64,000 nt of DNA from Aquabacter cavernae (GCF_003993795.1 NZ_RWKV01000008.1:558001-622000), one strand, 5' to 3'. Shown: positions 36,057 through 47,150, counted from the stretch's first letter. Numbers and translations: made by a program. The notes: generated from the letters alone by a model not told the origin.

Positions 36057-36815
36057 TCACTCGGGCGGATGGCCCGGAACGAAACTCTCGAAAATGATCT
36101 GGTCGGCAAGGGTCGCTCCCCGCGCCCGCTGCTCCGGCGTGCGCACCGTCCAGGCGAAAACCGGGATGCCGAGCCGCCGCATGAGGCGGGGCGTGCCATC
36201 TCCCAGGTCGCGCACCCGATAGGCGACGAAATCGAAGCGGGTGCGCGGCCAATGCAGCAGGCGGGGCAGGCTGCGGCGCAGGCGGTTGGAGAGGTCCGGC
36301 CATTCCCGCTCATCGTAGCGGCCCTCCGCGACGATCCCGCGAAGGATGGACGGCGCCGTATGCCGCACATGGGCGATGAGATCGGGATCGAACGACATGA
36401 GGGCGAACGGGCCCGCATAGTCCGCCAGCAACGCGACGCAGGCATCCGCGAGCCGCATGTCGCCGTCGAAGGCGCTCTTCATCTCGATCAGCAGAGGGGA
36501 ACGGCCCGCGACGATGTCCAGCACATCGCGCAGCTTCAGAATGTGGTCGGGCGTGTCCAGCAGGGTCATGCCGTGGAGGGTCGCGGCGGGCTGTGCATTC
36601 ACGGCCCCGCGCCCCTGCGTGAGGCGGTCGAGGCTCGTGTCGTGGAACACGACCACCTTGCCGTCCGCGCTCAGCTGCACGTCGATCTCAACGCCGAAAC
36701 CGCCGGCCACGGCCGCGGAAACGGCGGAACGCGAATTCTCCACGATGCCGCGCGCGGCATCGTGGAGGCCGCGATGGGCCACCGGCTGACGGGTGAAGAG
36801 AGTCAGGTCGCGCAT
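36057..36815 (-). CDS. Glycerophosphodiester phosphodiesterase
   Basis: A 252-residue cytoplasmic TIM-barrel enzyme of the GDPD family that hydrolyses glycerophosphodiesters to glycerol-3-phosphate and an alcohol. The active-site pattern is complete: PVAHRGLHDAARGIVENSRSA (11-31) with the first histidine and the Glu-Asn pair, VEIDVQLSADGKVVVFHDTSLDRLT (42-66) with the metal Glu/Asp and second histidine, and LLIEMKSA. No signal peptide is visible, so it acts in the cytoplasm. It sits between the RidA gene and the DUF4424 gene. Confidence 0.94.
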   Translation of the reverse strand: MRDLTLFTRQPVAHRGLHDAARGIVENSRSAVSAAVAGGFGVEIDVQLSADGKVVVFHDTSLDRLTQGRGAVNAQPAATLHGMTLLDTPDHILKLRDVLDIVAGRSPLLIEMKSAFDGDMRLADACVALLADYAGPFALMSFDPDLIAHVRHTAPSILRGIVAEGRYDEREWPDLSNRLRRSLPRLLHWPRTRFDFVAYRVRDLGDGTPRLMRRLGIPVFAWTVRTPEQRARGATLADQIIFESFVPGHPPE

Positions 36816-36839
36816 GGACGGCCCGTTGCGAAGAGTGCC

Positions 36840-37298
36840 TCAGGCGATCTCGACGATGGCTTCCACTTCCACGGCGGCGTTGAAGGGCAGGGACGCGACG
36901 CCCACGGCCGAACGAGCATGGCGCCCCTTGTCGGCGAACACCTCGACCAGCAGGTCCGAGCAGCCGTTGATGACCGCGGGCTGGTCGGTGAAGTCCAGCG
37001 AGGAGTTCACGAAGCCCACCACCTTCACCACCCGCACCACCTTCTCGAGATCGCCGGTGGCGGCCTTGATCTGGGCGATGACATTGATGGCGCACAGGCG
37101 CGCGGCGGCGCGGCCGTCCTCGATGCTCAGGCCCGCGCCCAGCTTGCCGGTGGTCACCGTACCCGCGCTGTCCAGCGAGACCTGGCCCGAAATGAACAGG
37201 AGATTGCCGGTCCGGACCACCGGAACATAATTCGCGACGGGCGGCTTGGGGGAGGGCAGGGCAATCCCGAGATCGGCGAGCTTCTGGTCAATGGACAT
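36840..37298 (-). CDS. RidA/YjgF family protein
   Basis: A 152-residue protein of the Rid family, which removes reactive enamine/imine intermediates made by PLP enzymes. The pattern VVRTGNLLFISGQVS, NVIAQIKAATGDLEKVVRVVKVVGFVNS and HARSAVGVASLPFNAAVEVEAIVEI is typical. The arginine in HARSAV corresponds to the catalytic arginine of active Rid proteins. It belongs to the roughly 150-residue subgroup rather than the 128-residue archetype. The ATG at 37298 is used because GGAG lies six bases before it; the ATG two codons earlier is too close to that site. Confidence 0.9.
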   Translation of the reverse strand: MSIDQKLADLGIALPSPKPPVANYVPVVRTGNLLFISGQVSLDSAGTVTTGKLGAGLSIEDGRAAARLCAINVIAQIKAATGDLEKVVRVVKVVGFVNSSLDFTDQPAVINGCSDLLVEVFADKGRHARSAVGVASLPFNAAVEVEAIVEIA

Positions 37299-37461
37299 GC
37301 GCATCTCCTGCGGCGATGAGGAAAATTCGGACGTCAACGCGGAGGGCGCCATGGAAATGGCATGAAAATCCGCGCAAATCTCTTGGCTGAACACGACTCG
37401 GCGCGCAAGTCGTCGGTCAGCCGGGTCGGCATATGAGCACAGTTTTGCAAGGAGAACAGGA

Positions 37462-38322
37462 ATGATGCGGATGCGCCGGATGCCCGTCCTCGGTCTGGCC
37501 GCGGGCTTGGCCGTACTCGCGTCCCATGTGCCCGCCTCTCTTGTGCTCGCCCAAACCACCCCGGCCGCCCCCGCCATGCCCCTTCTGGCGCACCGGGCCA
37601 GCTACATGCTCGGGCTCGACGCCTCGAAGCCCTCCGTGAAGCTGGAGAGCGCCAACGGGCGGATCGACTATGAAATCAAGGGCGATGCCTGCAAGGGCTA
37701 TGACGTGAAGCTGCACCAGGCCAACGAGGTGGATACGGGCGAGGGCGCGACCGCCAAGAGCGACATGCTCTCCACCAGTTGGGAGGACGGCGATGGCAAG
37801 TCCTATCGCTTCCAGACGGTGAACCGCACCGGCAGCCGGGTGAGCAGCGATGTGGCCGCCACCGTGAACCGCGTGCCGGACGGCCTCTCCATTGACGTCA
37901 CCAAGCCGCGCCGCGAGCTGTTGGAGCTGAAGGGGCAGATCCTGCTGCCGACCCAGCATGTGATGAAGGTGCTCGATGCGGCCCGCAGGAACGAGACCAC
38001 CCTGGAGGCGCGGGTCTTCGACGGCTCCGACGATGGGGACAAGGTCTATGACACCCTCGCCGTCATCGGCCAGGGGACCAAGGATGCCCGCAACCTGCCG
38101 GACGCCGCCAAGCTGGTTCTGTCCGGCATCACCTATTACCCGGTCTCCGTGAGCTATTTCGATGCCGGCTCCGACAGCCAGACCCCGGCCTATGTCATGT
38201 CCATGACCCTCTATGAGAACGGCGTCATCGGCGACATGAAGATCGACTATAACGACTTCATCCTGAGGGGCCGCATCGAGACCCTGGAGACCTTGCCCGC
38301 CTCGGAGGGCTGCCAGCGGTGA
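37462..38322 (+). CDS. eipB: Envelope integrity protein EipB (DUF1849)
   Basis: A periplasmic protein of the DUF1849 family. In Brucella this family is EipB, a beta-spiral protein needed for envelope integrity and conserved in Rhizobiales. The 286-residue precursor has a Sec signal ending LVLAQ near residue 31. Two cysteines, Cys77 (GDACKGYDV) and Cys284 (EGCQR), match the family's long-range disulfide. Core motifs include LAHRASYMLGLD, GRIDYEI, ANRVPDGLSIDV-like and TYYPVSVSYFD. The last codon overlaps the acylphosphatase start by 4 bases. Confidence 0.92.
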   Translation: MMRMRRMPVLGLAAGLAVLASHVPASLVLAQTTPAAPAMPLLAHRASYMLGLDASKPSVKLESANGRIDYEIKGDACKGYDVKLHQANEVDTGEGATAKSDMLSTSWEDGDGKSYRFQTVNRTGSRVSSDVAATVNRVPDGLSIDVTKPRRELLELKGQILLPTQHVMKVLDAARRNETTLEARVFDGSDDGDKVYDTLAVIGQGTKDARNLPDAAKLVLSGITYYPVSVSYFDAGSDSQTPAYVMSMTLYENGVIGDMKIDYNDFILRGRIETLETLPASEGCQR

Positions 38323-38621
38323 CCGAGATGCGCATCGTCCATCTGACCGTGCGCGGGCGTGTCCAGGGCGTCGGCTATCGCGCCTGGTGCGCGCGCGAGG
38401 CCGGCACGCTCGGCCTGCGGGGCTGGGTGCGCAACCGCAGCAGCGGTGCGGTGGAAGCGGTGATCGCGGGGCCTGTGTCCGCCGTCGATGCGATGACCGA
38501 TGCATGCCGCTCCGGCCCGCCGGGCGCGCGGGTGGACGACCTGCTGGCCCATGAGGCGGCCGACACGGCGCTCGCGGCAGGCGGCGGCGGGGCCGGTTTC
38601 CACATTCTCGAAACCTTGTAG
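38319..38621 (+). CDS. Acylphosphatase
   Basis: A 100-residue cytoplasmic enzyme that cleaves acyl phosphates such as carbamoyl or acetyl phosphate. The signature GRVQGVGYRAW (13-23) contains catalytic Arg21, and GWVRNRSSGAVEAV (35-48) holds catalytic Asn39. The tail ends AGFHILETL. Length is normal. It overlaps the 3' end of eipB by 4 bases, so both are probably translated from one message. Confidence 0.95.
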   Translation: MTEMRIVHLTVRGRVQGVGYRAWCAREAGTLGLRGWVRNRSSGAVEAVIAGPVSAVDAMTDACRSGPPGARVDDLLAHEAADTALAAGGGGAGFHILETL

Positions 38622-38765
38622 ATGCCGGACTATCACCGCATTCCGCGAGATGAGTGTATCCCTGGCGCTACGGTTGCGGGTTTCCTGCGTGGCGGCAGGG
38701 ACGACATATGGCGATCAGCCCGGCGCGGCGATATACAAAAAGTGGCCCAGCTTCCGGAGTGAGAC

Positions 38766-40328
38766 GTGCCCGCGACCGTTCCGGCCGAGCGCAGTCTGCT
38801 TCGGCCTCCCGTCTTCCCCAAATCCTGGGGATATCAAGAAACCGTCCCGTCCGCCCCCTGGTGGGCGACGCCGACTGGCGTGGCGGTCATCGTCGGGCTT
38901 TGGGCCCTCATCCATGGTGCCATCTCGGTGTTCATGGAAGGGGCCATCAATGTCGATGACTCCATCGAGAGCTACCTCGTCCAGTCCTTCGAGATCAGCT
39001 ATGTGCCTCGCAATCCGCCAGTCTTCGACTGGCTGCTATGGGCCATCCAGCGGGTCACGGGGCCGGGGCCGCTCTCCTTCGCCCTGCTGCGCTACGGCCT
39101 GCTGTTCGCCTGCGCCATGCTGGTCTACCGGGTGGCGCGGCACGCGCTGACGGACCCGCGCCTCCAGGCGCTCGCGGTCTTCTCGCTCTCCTGCTTGTGG
39201 GTGGTGGGCTATCACAGCCACCGCATCCTCACCCATTCCAACGTGATGATCGTCGCCATCGCGGGCTTCATGCTCACGCTGATGGCCATCGCGCGGGGCT
39301 CGCGCTCGCCCTGGCTCTATGCCGGGCTGGGCGGGTGGATCGTGGTCGGCGTGGTCGGGAAGTTCGGCTTCTTTGCCTTCTTCATCGCGCTGTTCCTCGC
39401 CGCCATGCTGGAGCCCAGCTTCCGGCGCGCCTTCCTCAATCCGCGCTTCGGCATCACGGTGCTGGTGGCGGCGGTGCCCATCGGCCTCTATGCCCTCGCG
39501 CTCCATCTGCTGAAGCAGGATGTGGTGGCCGCCACGGCGGACGTGGTGGCGGGCGATCCTGCCGCGCGCATGTTCAAGGTGCTGGATACGTTCATCAGCG
39601 CCTGGGTCGGTTATCTGCTGCCCTTCCTCGGCCTCGCGGCCCTCGTCTTCCTGCCCTGGAACCGGGGCGAAGGCGCACGGGAGGGTACGTCGGAGCAGGC
39701 CTCCATCCGCCATATCCTGCGTTCGCTGATCCTCATCGGCACCATCGGAACGCTGATCGGCGTTCTCGCCATGGGCTCCACAAGCCTGCGCGACCGCTAT
39801 TTCCACGTCTTCTTCCTGTTCGCGCCGGTCTATGTGTTCATGGAACTGGAGCGGCTGGGCGGATGGCAGGACCGGGTGCGGATCTACCTCACCCTGCTGT
39901 TCCTGGTGGCACTGGGCGTCGTGGGCGCGCGCGCGGCCATCACCCTATGGCCCGATCCGCGCCTGTGCGGGCGCTGTGTGGCGGCCGAGCCCCTCGCGGC
40001 CTTGCGTCCGGTGGTGCTGGAGAAGTTGGGCGCCCATCCCACCCTCGTGGCGGCCGACCGCAATGCCGCGGGACGCCTGCGCGCCGCCATTCCGGAGGCC
40101 CGGGTCGTCATCGTCAACGAGCCGACCTACCGGCCTCCGGCGCGGCCGGCGACGGGATGCGGGCAGGTGACGGGCGTCATCAATGGCTCGGGCGCGCTCG
40201 CCCCGCCGCGCATGGAAGGCACCGCCATCGATGTGTGGGCGAAATGGTGGGCGCCGCTCATGAAGCCGAAGCGCGAGAGCTTCTGGCAGATCACGCCGCT
40301 GCCCCTCGATAGCGAGTTATGCCGGTAG
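38766..40328 (+). CDS. GT39-type membrane glycosyltransferase (ArnT/PMT-like)
   Basis: A 520-residue polytopic inner-membrane protein of the GT-C fold, similar to ArnT and family-39 mannosyltransferases that use polyprenyl-phosphate sugars. After a first helix (GVAVIVGLWALIHGAISVFM, about 38-57), the catalytic-type acidic pair Asp64-Asp65 lies in GAINVDDSIESY, at the start of the first periplasmic loop as in the family. PPVFDWLLWAIQRVTG and VGYHSHRILTHSNVMIVAIAGF follow. At least ten hydrophobic segments and a periplasmic C-terminal domain of about 120 residues with two CxxC-like cysteines (LCGRC) are visible. The acceptor could be lipid A, another lipid or a glycan. Confidence 0.88.
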   Translation: MPATVPAERSLLRPPVFPKSWGYQETVPSAPWWATPTGVAVIVGLWALIHGAISVFMEGAINVDDSIESYLVQSFEISYVPRNPPVFDWLLWAIQRVTGPGPLSFALLRYGLLFACAMLVYRVARHALTDPRLQALAVFSLSCLWVVGYHSHRILTHSNVMIVAIAGFMLTLMAIARGSRSPWLYAGLGGWIVVGVVGKFGFFAFFIALFLAAMLEPSFRRAFLNPRFGITVLVAAVPIGLYALALHLLKQDVVAATADVVAGDPAARMFKVLDTFISAWVGYLLPFLGLAALVFLPWNRGEGAREGTSEQASIRHILRSLILIGTIGTLIGVLAMGSTSLRDRYFHVFFLFAPVYVFMELERLGGWQDRVRIYLTLLFLVALGVVGARAAITLWPDPRLCGRCVAAEPLAALRPVVLEKLGAHPTLVAADRNAAGRLRAAIPEARVVIVNEPTYRPPARPATGCGQVTGVINGSGALAPPRMEGTAIDVWAKWWAPLMKPKRESFWQITPLPLDSELCR

Positions 40329-40355
40329 AGTGCGCAAGCTGGAGGTGACGGTCCC

Positions 40356-40808
40356 ATGAAGTTCGTTGCGATCGTCACCCGCACCCTGAAAGCCGGCAAG
40401 ACCTACGACGATTATCGGCAGGCCTGGTTCCACAGCCGTGGCTTTGGCGTGCCCACCGCTATGTACACGGTGATCAACGCCTTCAATCCCCGGGAGATCA
40501 TCTCCATCGGGGTCATCGACTGCACCCTTTCGGAATTGACGGCGGGGATGGAGATCGAGGTGGAGGATCGCCTCGGCAAGCCCATGGACGATGTGATCGA
40601 GACGACCATCGTCCGGACATTCGGGCTGGTTGCGGCGGTGGACGATTTTTCGGCCGCCGGCGAACTGGCCTATGTGCCTCCGTCCGTGGACGGCGTACCG
40701 CAATCCTTCGACGAGATTGCGGGGATGCTCGAAACCGTGGCGAGCGAACTGCGCGCCGCGAGCGCCCGGCGCGATGTGCTGAAGGCATCCCTTTCCCCTA
40801 AGGGGTAA
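40356..40808 (+). CDS. Conserved small protein of unknown function
   Basis: I do not recognise this 150-residue protein. It is soluble with no signal peptide. It begins MKFVAIVTRTLKAGKTYDDYRQAWFHSRGFG, a beta-alpha opening like dimeric alpha-beta barrel (ferredoxin-like) proteins, with a YDDYRxAWFHSxGFG stretch that looks conserved. VIETTIVRTFGLVAAVDDFSAAGEL makes a second unit. The C-terminal 45 residues are helical and charged. Its start follows GGAGGTGACGGTCCC. It lies 27 bases after the glycosyltransferase gene and may be cotranscribed. Confidence 0.75.
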   Translation: MKFVAIVTRTLKAGKTYDDYRQAWFHSRGFGVPTAMYTVINAFNPREIISIGVIDCTLSELTAGMEIEVEDRLGKPMDDVIETTIVRTFGLVAAVDDFSAAGELAYVPPSVDGVPQSFDEIAGMLETVASELRAASARRDVLKASLSPKG

Positions 40809-40865
40809 AGGAAGATCGCCACTCGGCATTTAAGCCGACCCACAGGGCATCTTCGTGACGGCGGA

Positions 40866-41099
40866 TCAGCCCGGCGGTGGATAGGGATCGTTCCCGTAAG
40901 TCCATTCCGTCCGGAACTGATTATCCATGCCTTGCACAAGCACTTGGGCGGAGCGTCCATTGTTTCCGGTCTGCTGCGCAGCATCCACCGCGATCCGGAT
41001 CGCCATTTTCTGTGTGTCGTACGGGCCGTAGTGTGTCCCGTCCAGTTTGACCTTCCATGCACCATCCTGGTGCACAACGAAATAATGAACCCTTGGCAT
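40866..41099 (-). CDS. DUF2188 family small protein
   Basis: A 77-residue soluble protein with the DUF2188 pattern: VHYFVVHQDGAWKVKLDGTHYGPYDTQKMAIRIAVDAA, then a variable region and WTYGNDPYPPPG. The family is widespread in bacteria and often encoded near phage or plasmid genes. Its function is unknown. It is about 200 bases from the groL terminator and does not appear to belong to an operon. The spacer in front of it (41100-41300) is AT-rich compared with the window, and holds short dyads such as CAATT-ATG-AATTG. Confidence 0.8.
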   Translation of the reverse strand: MPRVHYFVVHQDGAWKVKLDGTHYGPYDTQKMAIRIAVDAAQQTGNNGRSAQVLVQGMDNQFRTEWTYGNDPYPPPG

Positions 41100-41300
41100 T
41101 TTCGAGCCCCCGAAATACTGGGATCACGCCTGAAAACATCACGCAGAACGCGCACTTACGAAGACCTGCCAACAGCGTGTGAGCAGGGTGTCTTTAGAGT
41201 TGTCACAAACAATTATGAATTGATTTTACGCGGGAATATCACAATCAAGAATTGTAGTCACGTCGAGATCGGCGGACCGCCGGATCGACTGCGGAACAGC

Positions 41301-41334
41301 ATTAAAAAAGGGCGCAGCTTTCGCTGCGCCCTTT
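41301..41334 (-). terminator. Rho-independent terminator of groS-groL
   Basis: On the minus strand AAAGGGCGCAGC pairs perfectly with GCTGCGCCCTTT around a GAAA tetraloop (41307-41334 on the plus coordinates) and continues into a T-run at 41304-41306. It lies about 140 bases after the groL stop, beyond the duplicated tail. Confidence 0.92.
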
Positions 41335-41346
41335 GATTTTGAGCAC

Positions 41347-43134
<1,788 letters not shown>

Positions 43135-43167
43135 TCAGGAAAAAGGGAAAGGCGGAGGGAGCGATGC

Positions 43168-43455
43168 TCAGGCGACGACGCCGAGAATGTCGCTTTCCTT
43201 CATGATCAGGAGGTCCTGACCGTCGATCTTCACTTCGGTGCCGGACCACTTGCCGAACAGCACGCGATCACCAGACTTCACGTCGAGGGCGACCAGCTCG
43301 CCCTTCTCGTTGCGGGCGCCGGGACCCACGGAGACCACCTCGCCCTCCTGGGGCTTTTCCTTGGCGGTGTCGGGGATGATGATGCCGCCGGCCGTCTTCT
43401 GCTCGGCTTCGATGCGCTTCACGACGACGCGGTCGTGCAGGGGGCGGAAACCCAT
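43168..43455 (-). CDS. groS: Co-chaperonin GroES (10 kDa)
   Basis: GroES is the heptameric lid of GroEL. The 95-residue sequence starts [41 protein letters not shown], with the mobile loop at about 17-34. It ends with [31 protein letters not shown], all as in the family. The start at 43455 matches known GroES starts; the frame extends upstream through low-value codons. It is first in the operon, and the CIRCE operator lies 107 bases upstream of the ATG. Confidence 0.98.
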   Translation of the reverse strand: MGFRPLHDRVVVKRIEAEQKTAGGIIIPDTAKEKPQEGEVVSVGPGARNEKGELVALDVKSGDRVLFGKWSGTEVKIDGQDLLIMKESDILGVVA

Positions 43456-43561
43456 CGGGAAAACTCCGGTTTGATTGTATCTGCCTGGGCGCCGGTTTCT
43501 CGGCGTCCGGCGGGCATCTAAGGACGCGCCGGGGCGCCCGCAAGAGGGGTAGGGCAAAAAT

Positions 43562-43588
43562 CTGGCACTCTTGAGTTGGGAGTGCCAA
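43562..43588 (-). promoter_or_regulatory. CIRCE operator (HrcA binding site) of groS-groL
   Basis: CTGGCACTC (43562-43570) and GAGTGCCAA (43580-43588) are separated by exactly nine bases, and on the minus strand read TTGGCACTC-N9-GAGTGCCAG. This matches the CIRCE consensus TTAGCACTC-N9-GAGTGCTAA apart from the third base of each arm and the last base. HrcA repression, relieved on heat shock, is therefore expected. The hrcA gene is not in this window. Confidence 0.93.
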
Positions 43589-43782
43589 GGCGCCCTGTGA
43601 AGAAGCCCTCGGATTCGATCGTCCCGCCCCCGATTGTCAGCACTGTCCGGGCATCGCTGCTAACGCATTGTTTTTAAACAATTAAACCAAATTTTCATCT
43701 GGCGACCCCAGGCTTATGAGCCGACAATCGACCTGTCCTTCGGAAGAAGGCGGCGTGTCGCGTGAAGCATGGAGGTCGAAAC

Positions 43783-44052
43783 ATGGTTTCCGACGGCTTC
43801 GTTAAGCAGATGTCCGGTTATGGTCTCGCCACAGCGCGGATCCTTTATCACCTGCCTGATCATCCCAGCTTCCTGCAGGCCTATGTCTGGCAGGATTACG
43901 ACCTCTGCCCGCACTTTCCCGAGCTGCGGAAGTTCCTGGAATTCTGGCAGCGGGAACTTGAGGGGAAGCTGCATTCCGTCGCCGTCGCCCATAATCAACT
44001 TATCAAGCCAGCGGAGTTCCGTGCGGTGGAAGGCCTCGTCAGCCTGCATTGA
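43783..44052 (+). CDS. Usg family protein
   Basis: An 89-residue protein of the Usg family, named from a reading frame beside tryptophan genes in alphaproteobacteria. The whole sequence fits: VSDGFVKQMSGYGLATARILYHLPDHPSFLQAYVWQDYD, then HFPELRKFLEFWQRELEGKLHSVAVAHNQLI and PAEFRAVEGLVSLH. The function is unknown. The ATG at 43783 is preferred to one seven codons upstream because GGAGG lies seven bases before it. Here it is far from the trp genes (about 40 kb), so the name's link to tryptophan has no support in this genome. Confidence 0.9.
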   Translation: MVSDGFVKQMSGYGLATARILYHLPDHPSFLQAYVWQDYDLCPHFPELRKFLEFWQRELEGKLHSVAVAHNQLIKPAEFRAVEGLVSLH

Positions 44053-44148
44053 CGGGCGTCAGGGCGGGGGCTGTGGATACGTCCGCAAAACCCGCCCTGA
44101 CACCGCCGCTTTCTCGGTGCTAGAAGGAGCCGAGCACCGAGGATCGAC

Positions 44149-44751
44149 GTGGACCACCGCACTCCGAGAACTTCTGAACTTCTCGCCGCCGTCCTGGCTT
44201 CCCAGGAAGGGGACAAAGTCGCCATCGGCGATCTCGTCAACGCATTGCGCAATCGCGCCTTCGGCATTCTCTTTCTGATTTTTGGCATCCCCAACTGCAT
44301 CCCCATGCCTCCGGGCGTCCCGGTGATCTGCGGCATCGTGCTGGGGCTCATCGGCCTGCAGATGGCCATGGGGCGGCAGGAATTGTGGTTGCCCGAGCGC
44401 CTCGCGCGGCAGACCTTCTCGCGCTCCATGCTGGACGCCATCGTCACCAAGTCGCGGCCCTATATCGAGAAGTTCGAGCGCTTCTCCCGTCCCCGCATGG
44501 AACAGTTCGCCGGCCCCATCGCGCGGCGCGTGGTGGGCGCGACGGTGGTTCTGCTGGGCTTCATCCTGCTCCTGCCCATCCCTTTCCTGGGCAACCTGCC
44601 TCCCGGATTCGCCGTGTGCATCTTCGGCCTCGGCCTTGTGGAGCGGGACGGGGGCGTGATCCTCGCGGGCTTCTTCGCCACCGTGCTCGGCCTGCTCATC
44701 ACAGCCGCCATGAGCTGGGCCATCTGGCAGGGCGCCGTCGCCATCTTCTGA
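44149..44751 (+). CDS. ExoD family membrane protein
   Basis: A 200-residue inner-membrane protein of the ExoD family. In Sinorhizobium exoD affects exopolysaccharide production, alkali tolerance and nodule invasion, but the biochemical role is unknown. The motif sequence is clear: GDKVAIGDLVNALRNRAFGILFLIFGIPNCIPMPPGVPVICGIVLGLIGLQM near the start, LWLPERLARQTFSRSML, and VLLGFILLLPIPFLGNLPPGFAVCIFGLGLVERDG near the end. About four hydrophobic segments are present. The start codon is GTG at 44149, preceded by GAGGATCGAC. Confidence 0.9.
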   Translation: MDHRTPRTSELLAAVLASQEGDKVAIGDLVNALRNRAFGILFLIFGIPNCIPMPPGVPVICGIVLGLIGLQMAMGRQELWLPERLARQTFSRSMLDAIVTKSRPYIEKFERFSRPRMEQFAGPIARRVVGATVVLLGFILLLPIPFLGNLPPGFAVCIFGLGLVERDGGVILAGFFATVLGLLITAAMSWAIWQGAVAIF

Positions 44752-44889
44752 CCGGCGGTAGCCCTCCTTTTCACACCTGCCAATTCACACCTGCCATGCG
44801 TGCCAAGGCTTCCGTCCCCGTGCGAAGCGATCTAGGAGAGCGCGCACGTAGAGGACGCCCGCCACCGGCGGGTAATGGCCCGAGGCTCC

Positions 44890-45963
44890 ATGCGCGTTGA
44901 CGCATTCGATTTTCCACTCCCGCCGGAGCTGATCGCCCTGCGGCCCGCCGAGCCGCGCGAGAGCGCGCGGCTGCTCGTGGTGCGGCCCGGCGGCGAACCG
45001 GACCTGTGCGACCTGCGCGTCGGCGACCTGCCGTCCTTGTTGCGGGCAGGGGACGCGGTGGTGGTGAACGACACGAAGGTCATCCCCGCGCGCCTCGACG
45101 GCACCCGCACGCGGACGGGTGGAAGCCCTGTTCATCTGGAAGCGACCCTGGTTCGCCGCCTCGCTGAGGATCGCTGGACGGCGCTTTGCCGTCCCGCCAA
45201 GCGCCTCGCGCCGGGAGACCGCATCATCTTCGCCAAAGGCGAGGCGCGCCTCGAAGCCGAGGTTCTGGCCAAGGGCGAGGAGGGCGCCGTGGACCTGGGC
45301 TTCGCCCTGTCCGGCCCCGCATTAGACGGCGCCATCGACGCGGTCGGCCACATGCCCCTGCCGCCTTACATCGCCGCCCGCCGCCCCGAGGACGAGCGCG
45401 ACCGGGCGGACTACCAGCCTTTGTTCGCGCGCGTCGAAGGCTCGGTCGCGGCCCCCACGGCCAGCCTCCATTTCACGCCCGCCCTCATGGAGGCCGTGAC
45501 GCAGGCGGGCGTGAGCGTGCACAAGGTGACGCTCCATGTGGGGCTCGGCACCTTCCTGCCCGTGAAGGCCGAGGACACGGCCGACCATCGCATGCATGCG
45601 GAATGGGGCGAGGTGACCGCCGAGACCGCCGACGCGCTTAACGCCGTGAAGGCGCGAGGCGGGCGCATCCTCACCGTGGGCTCCACCTCCACCCGCCTCA
45701 TCGAGACCGCCGCCGCGGGCGGCGCGATCGCCCCCTATCGGGGCGAAACCGATATCTTCATAACGCCCGGATACCGCTTCCGGGCCGTGGACCTGATGAT
45801 GACCAATTTCCATCTGCCCAAATCCACCCTCGTCATGCTGGTGGCCGCCTTCGTGGGACACGACTTGCAGGCGCGCGCCTATGCGCATGCGGTTGCCGAG
45901 GGCTATCGCTTCTATTCCTATGGCGATGCCTGCTTCCTCCAGCGCGCGGGAGAGCCGGCATGA
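44890..45963 (+). CDS. queA: S-adenosylmethionine:tRNA ribosyltransferase-isomerase
   Basis: QueA moves the ribosyl part of SAM onto preQ1-tRNA to form epoxyqueuosine in the wobble base of GUN anticodon tRNAs. The 357-residue protein has the family opening [29 protein letters not shown]. Further marks are [53 protein letters not shown] and the C-terminal [30 protein letters not shown]. The start at 44890 is preferred over an ATG five codons earlier by comparison with the family. Its stop overlaps the tgt start by 4 bases. Confidence 0.97.
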   Translation: MRVDAFDFPLPPELIALRPAEPRESARLLVVRPGGEPDLCDLRVGDLPSLLRAGDAVVVNDTKVIPARLDGTRTRTGGSPVHLEATLVRRLAEDRWTALCRPAKRLAPGDRIIFAKGEARLEAEVLAKGEEGAVDLGFALSGPALDGAIDAVGHMPLPPYIAARRPEDERDRADYQPLFARVEGSVAAPTASLHFTPALMEAVTQAGVSVHKVTLHVGLGTFLPVKAEDTADHRMHAEWGEVTAETADALNAVKARGGRILTVGSTSTRLIETAAAGGAIAPYRGETDIFITPGYRFRAVDLMMTNFHLPKSTLVMLVAAFVGHDLQARAYAHAVAEGYRFYSYGDACFLQRAGEPA

Positions 45964-47096
45964 GCGAGGGCTTTTCCTTCCGCCTGAACGCCACCGACGG
46001 CACGGCGCGCACCGGCGTCGTCTCCACCCCGCGCGGCGACATCGCCACCCCGGCCTTCATGCCCGTGGGCACGGTGGCCACCGTGAAAGGGGTCTATCCC
46101 GAGCAGGTGCGTGCCACCGGCGCGGACATCCTTCTGGGCAACACCTACCATCTGATGCTACGCCCCGGCGCGGAGCGCATCGCGGCGCTCGGCGGGCTGC
46201 ATAAGTTCATGCGCTGGGACCGGCCCATCCTGACCGATTCTGGCGGCTTCCAGGTCATGTCCCTGTCCGAGTTGCGCAAGCTGGACGAGAACGGGGTGAC
46301 GTTCCGCTCCCATATCGATGGGGCGATGCACCAGCTCACGCCCGAGAGGGCCATGGAGATCCAGGGGCTTCTGGGTGCGGACATCCAGATGCAGCTGGAC
46401 GAGTGTGTGAAGCTGCCCTGCACGGACGAGGAGGCGGCGCGCGCCATGCGCCTGTCGCTGCGCTGGGCGGAACGCTCCAAGCGCGCCTTCGAGCAGCAGC
46501 CCAAAGGGCGGGCCGTGTTCGGCATCGTCCAGGGCGGCGCCGTGGAGGCGCTGCGCATCGAATCCGCCCGCGCCCTCGCGGATATGGACTTCCCCGGCTA
46601 TTCCATCGGCGGTCTGGCCGTGGGCGAGCCGCAGGACATCATGCTGCGCATGATCGAGACGGTGGAGCCGCACCTGCCCTCCACCAAGCCGCGCTATCTC
46701 ATGGGCGTCGGCACACCGGATGATCTCATCGAGGCGGTGGGGCGCGGCATCGACATGTTCGACTGCGTGATGCCCACCCGCTCGGGCCGCCACGCGCTGG
46801 CCTTCACGCGCTTCGGCCGCATCAACCTGAAGAATGCGCGCCACCAGAACGATCCCCGCCCGCTGGACGAGGAAAGCGACTGCCCGGCGCTCCGGGACTA
46901 TTCGCGGGCCTATCTGCACCACCTCATCCGCTGCGGCGAGATGCTGGGCGGCATGCTGCTCTCCTGGGCGAACCTGCACTACTATCAGGACCTCATGCGC
47001 GGGGCCCGTGCCGCCATCGCCGAAGGGCGCTACGAGGCCTACAAGGCGCAGACCAAGGAGGGATGGGCGCGCGGCGACATTCCTCCTGTTGAATAA
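45960..47096 (+). CDS. tgt: Queuine tRNA-ribosyltransferase
   Basis: Tgt swaps guanine 34 for preQ1 in tRNAs with GUN anticodons. The 378-residue TIM-barrel enzyme has the nucleophile-region motif [77 protein letters not shown], and [12 protein letters not shown]. The zinc site is altered: where the canonical enzyme has Cys-x-Cys-x2-Cys, this one reads [11 protein letters not shown], so only one of three cysteines remains, although the distal His in AYLHHL is kept. It is coupled to queA by a 4-base overlap, so the pathway assignment is firm. Whether it still binds zinc is open. Confidence 0.96.
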   Translation: MSEGFSFRLNATDGTARTGVVSTPRGDIATPAFMPVGTVATVKGVYPEQVRATGADILLGNTYHLMLRPGAERIAALGGLHKFMRWDRPILTDSGGFQVMSLSELRKLDENGVTFRSHIDGAMHQLTPERAMEIQGLLGADIQMQLDECVKLPCTDEEAARAMRLSLRWAERSKRAFEQQPKGRAVFGIVQGGAVEALRIESARALADMDFPGYSIGGLAVGEPQDIMLRMIETVEPHLPSTKPRYLMGVGTPDDLIEAVGRGIDMFDCVMPTRSGRHALAFTRFGRINLKNARHQNDPRPLDEESDCPALRDYSRAYLHHLIRCGEMLGGMLLSWANLHYYQDLMRGARAAIAEGRYEAYKAQTKEGWARGDIPPVE

Positions 47097-47150
47097 AATT
47101 ATTTTCTCTTTAAGAAAAAAATCGAACCCGAACCTGGTGCGGAGGCATGC

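Noticed and set aside
38622..38765. Short frame between the acylphosphatase and GT39 genes
   Set aside because: Only about 140 bases with no ribosome site or conserved pattern; treated as spacer and promoter region.
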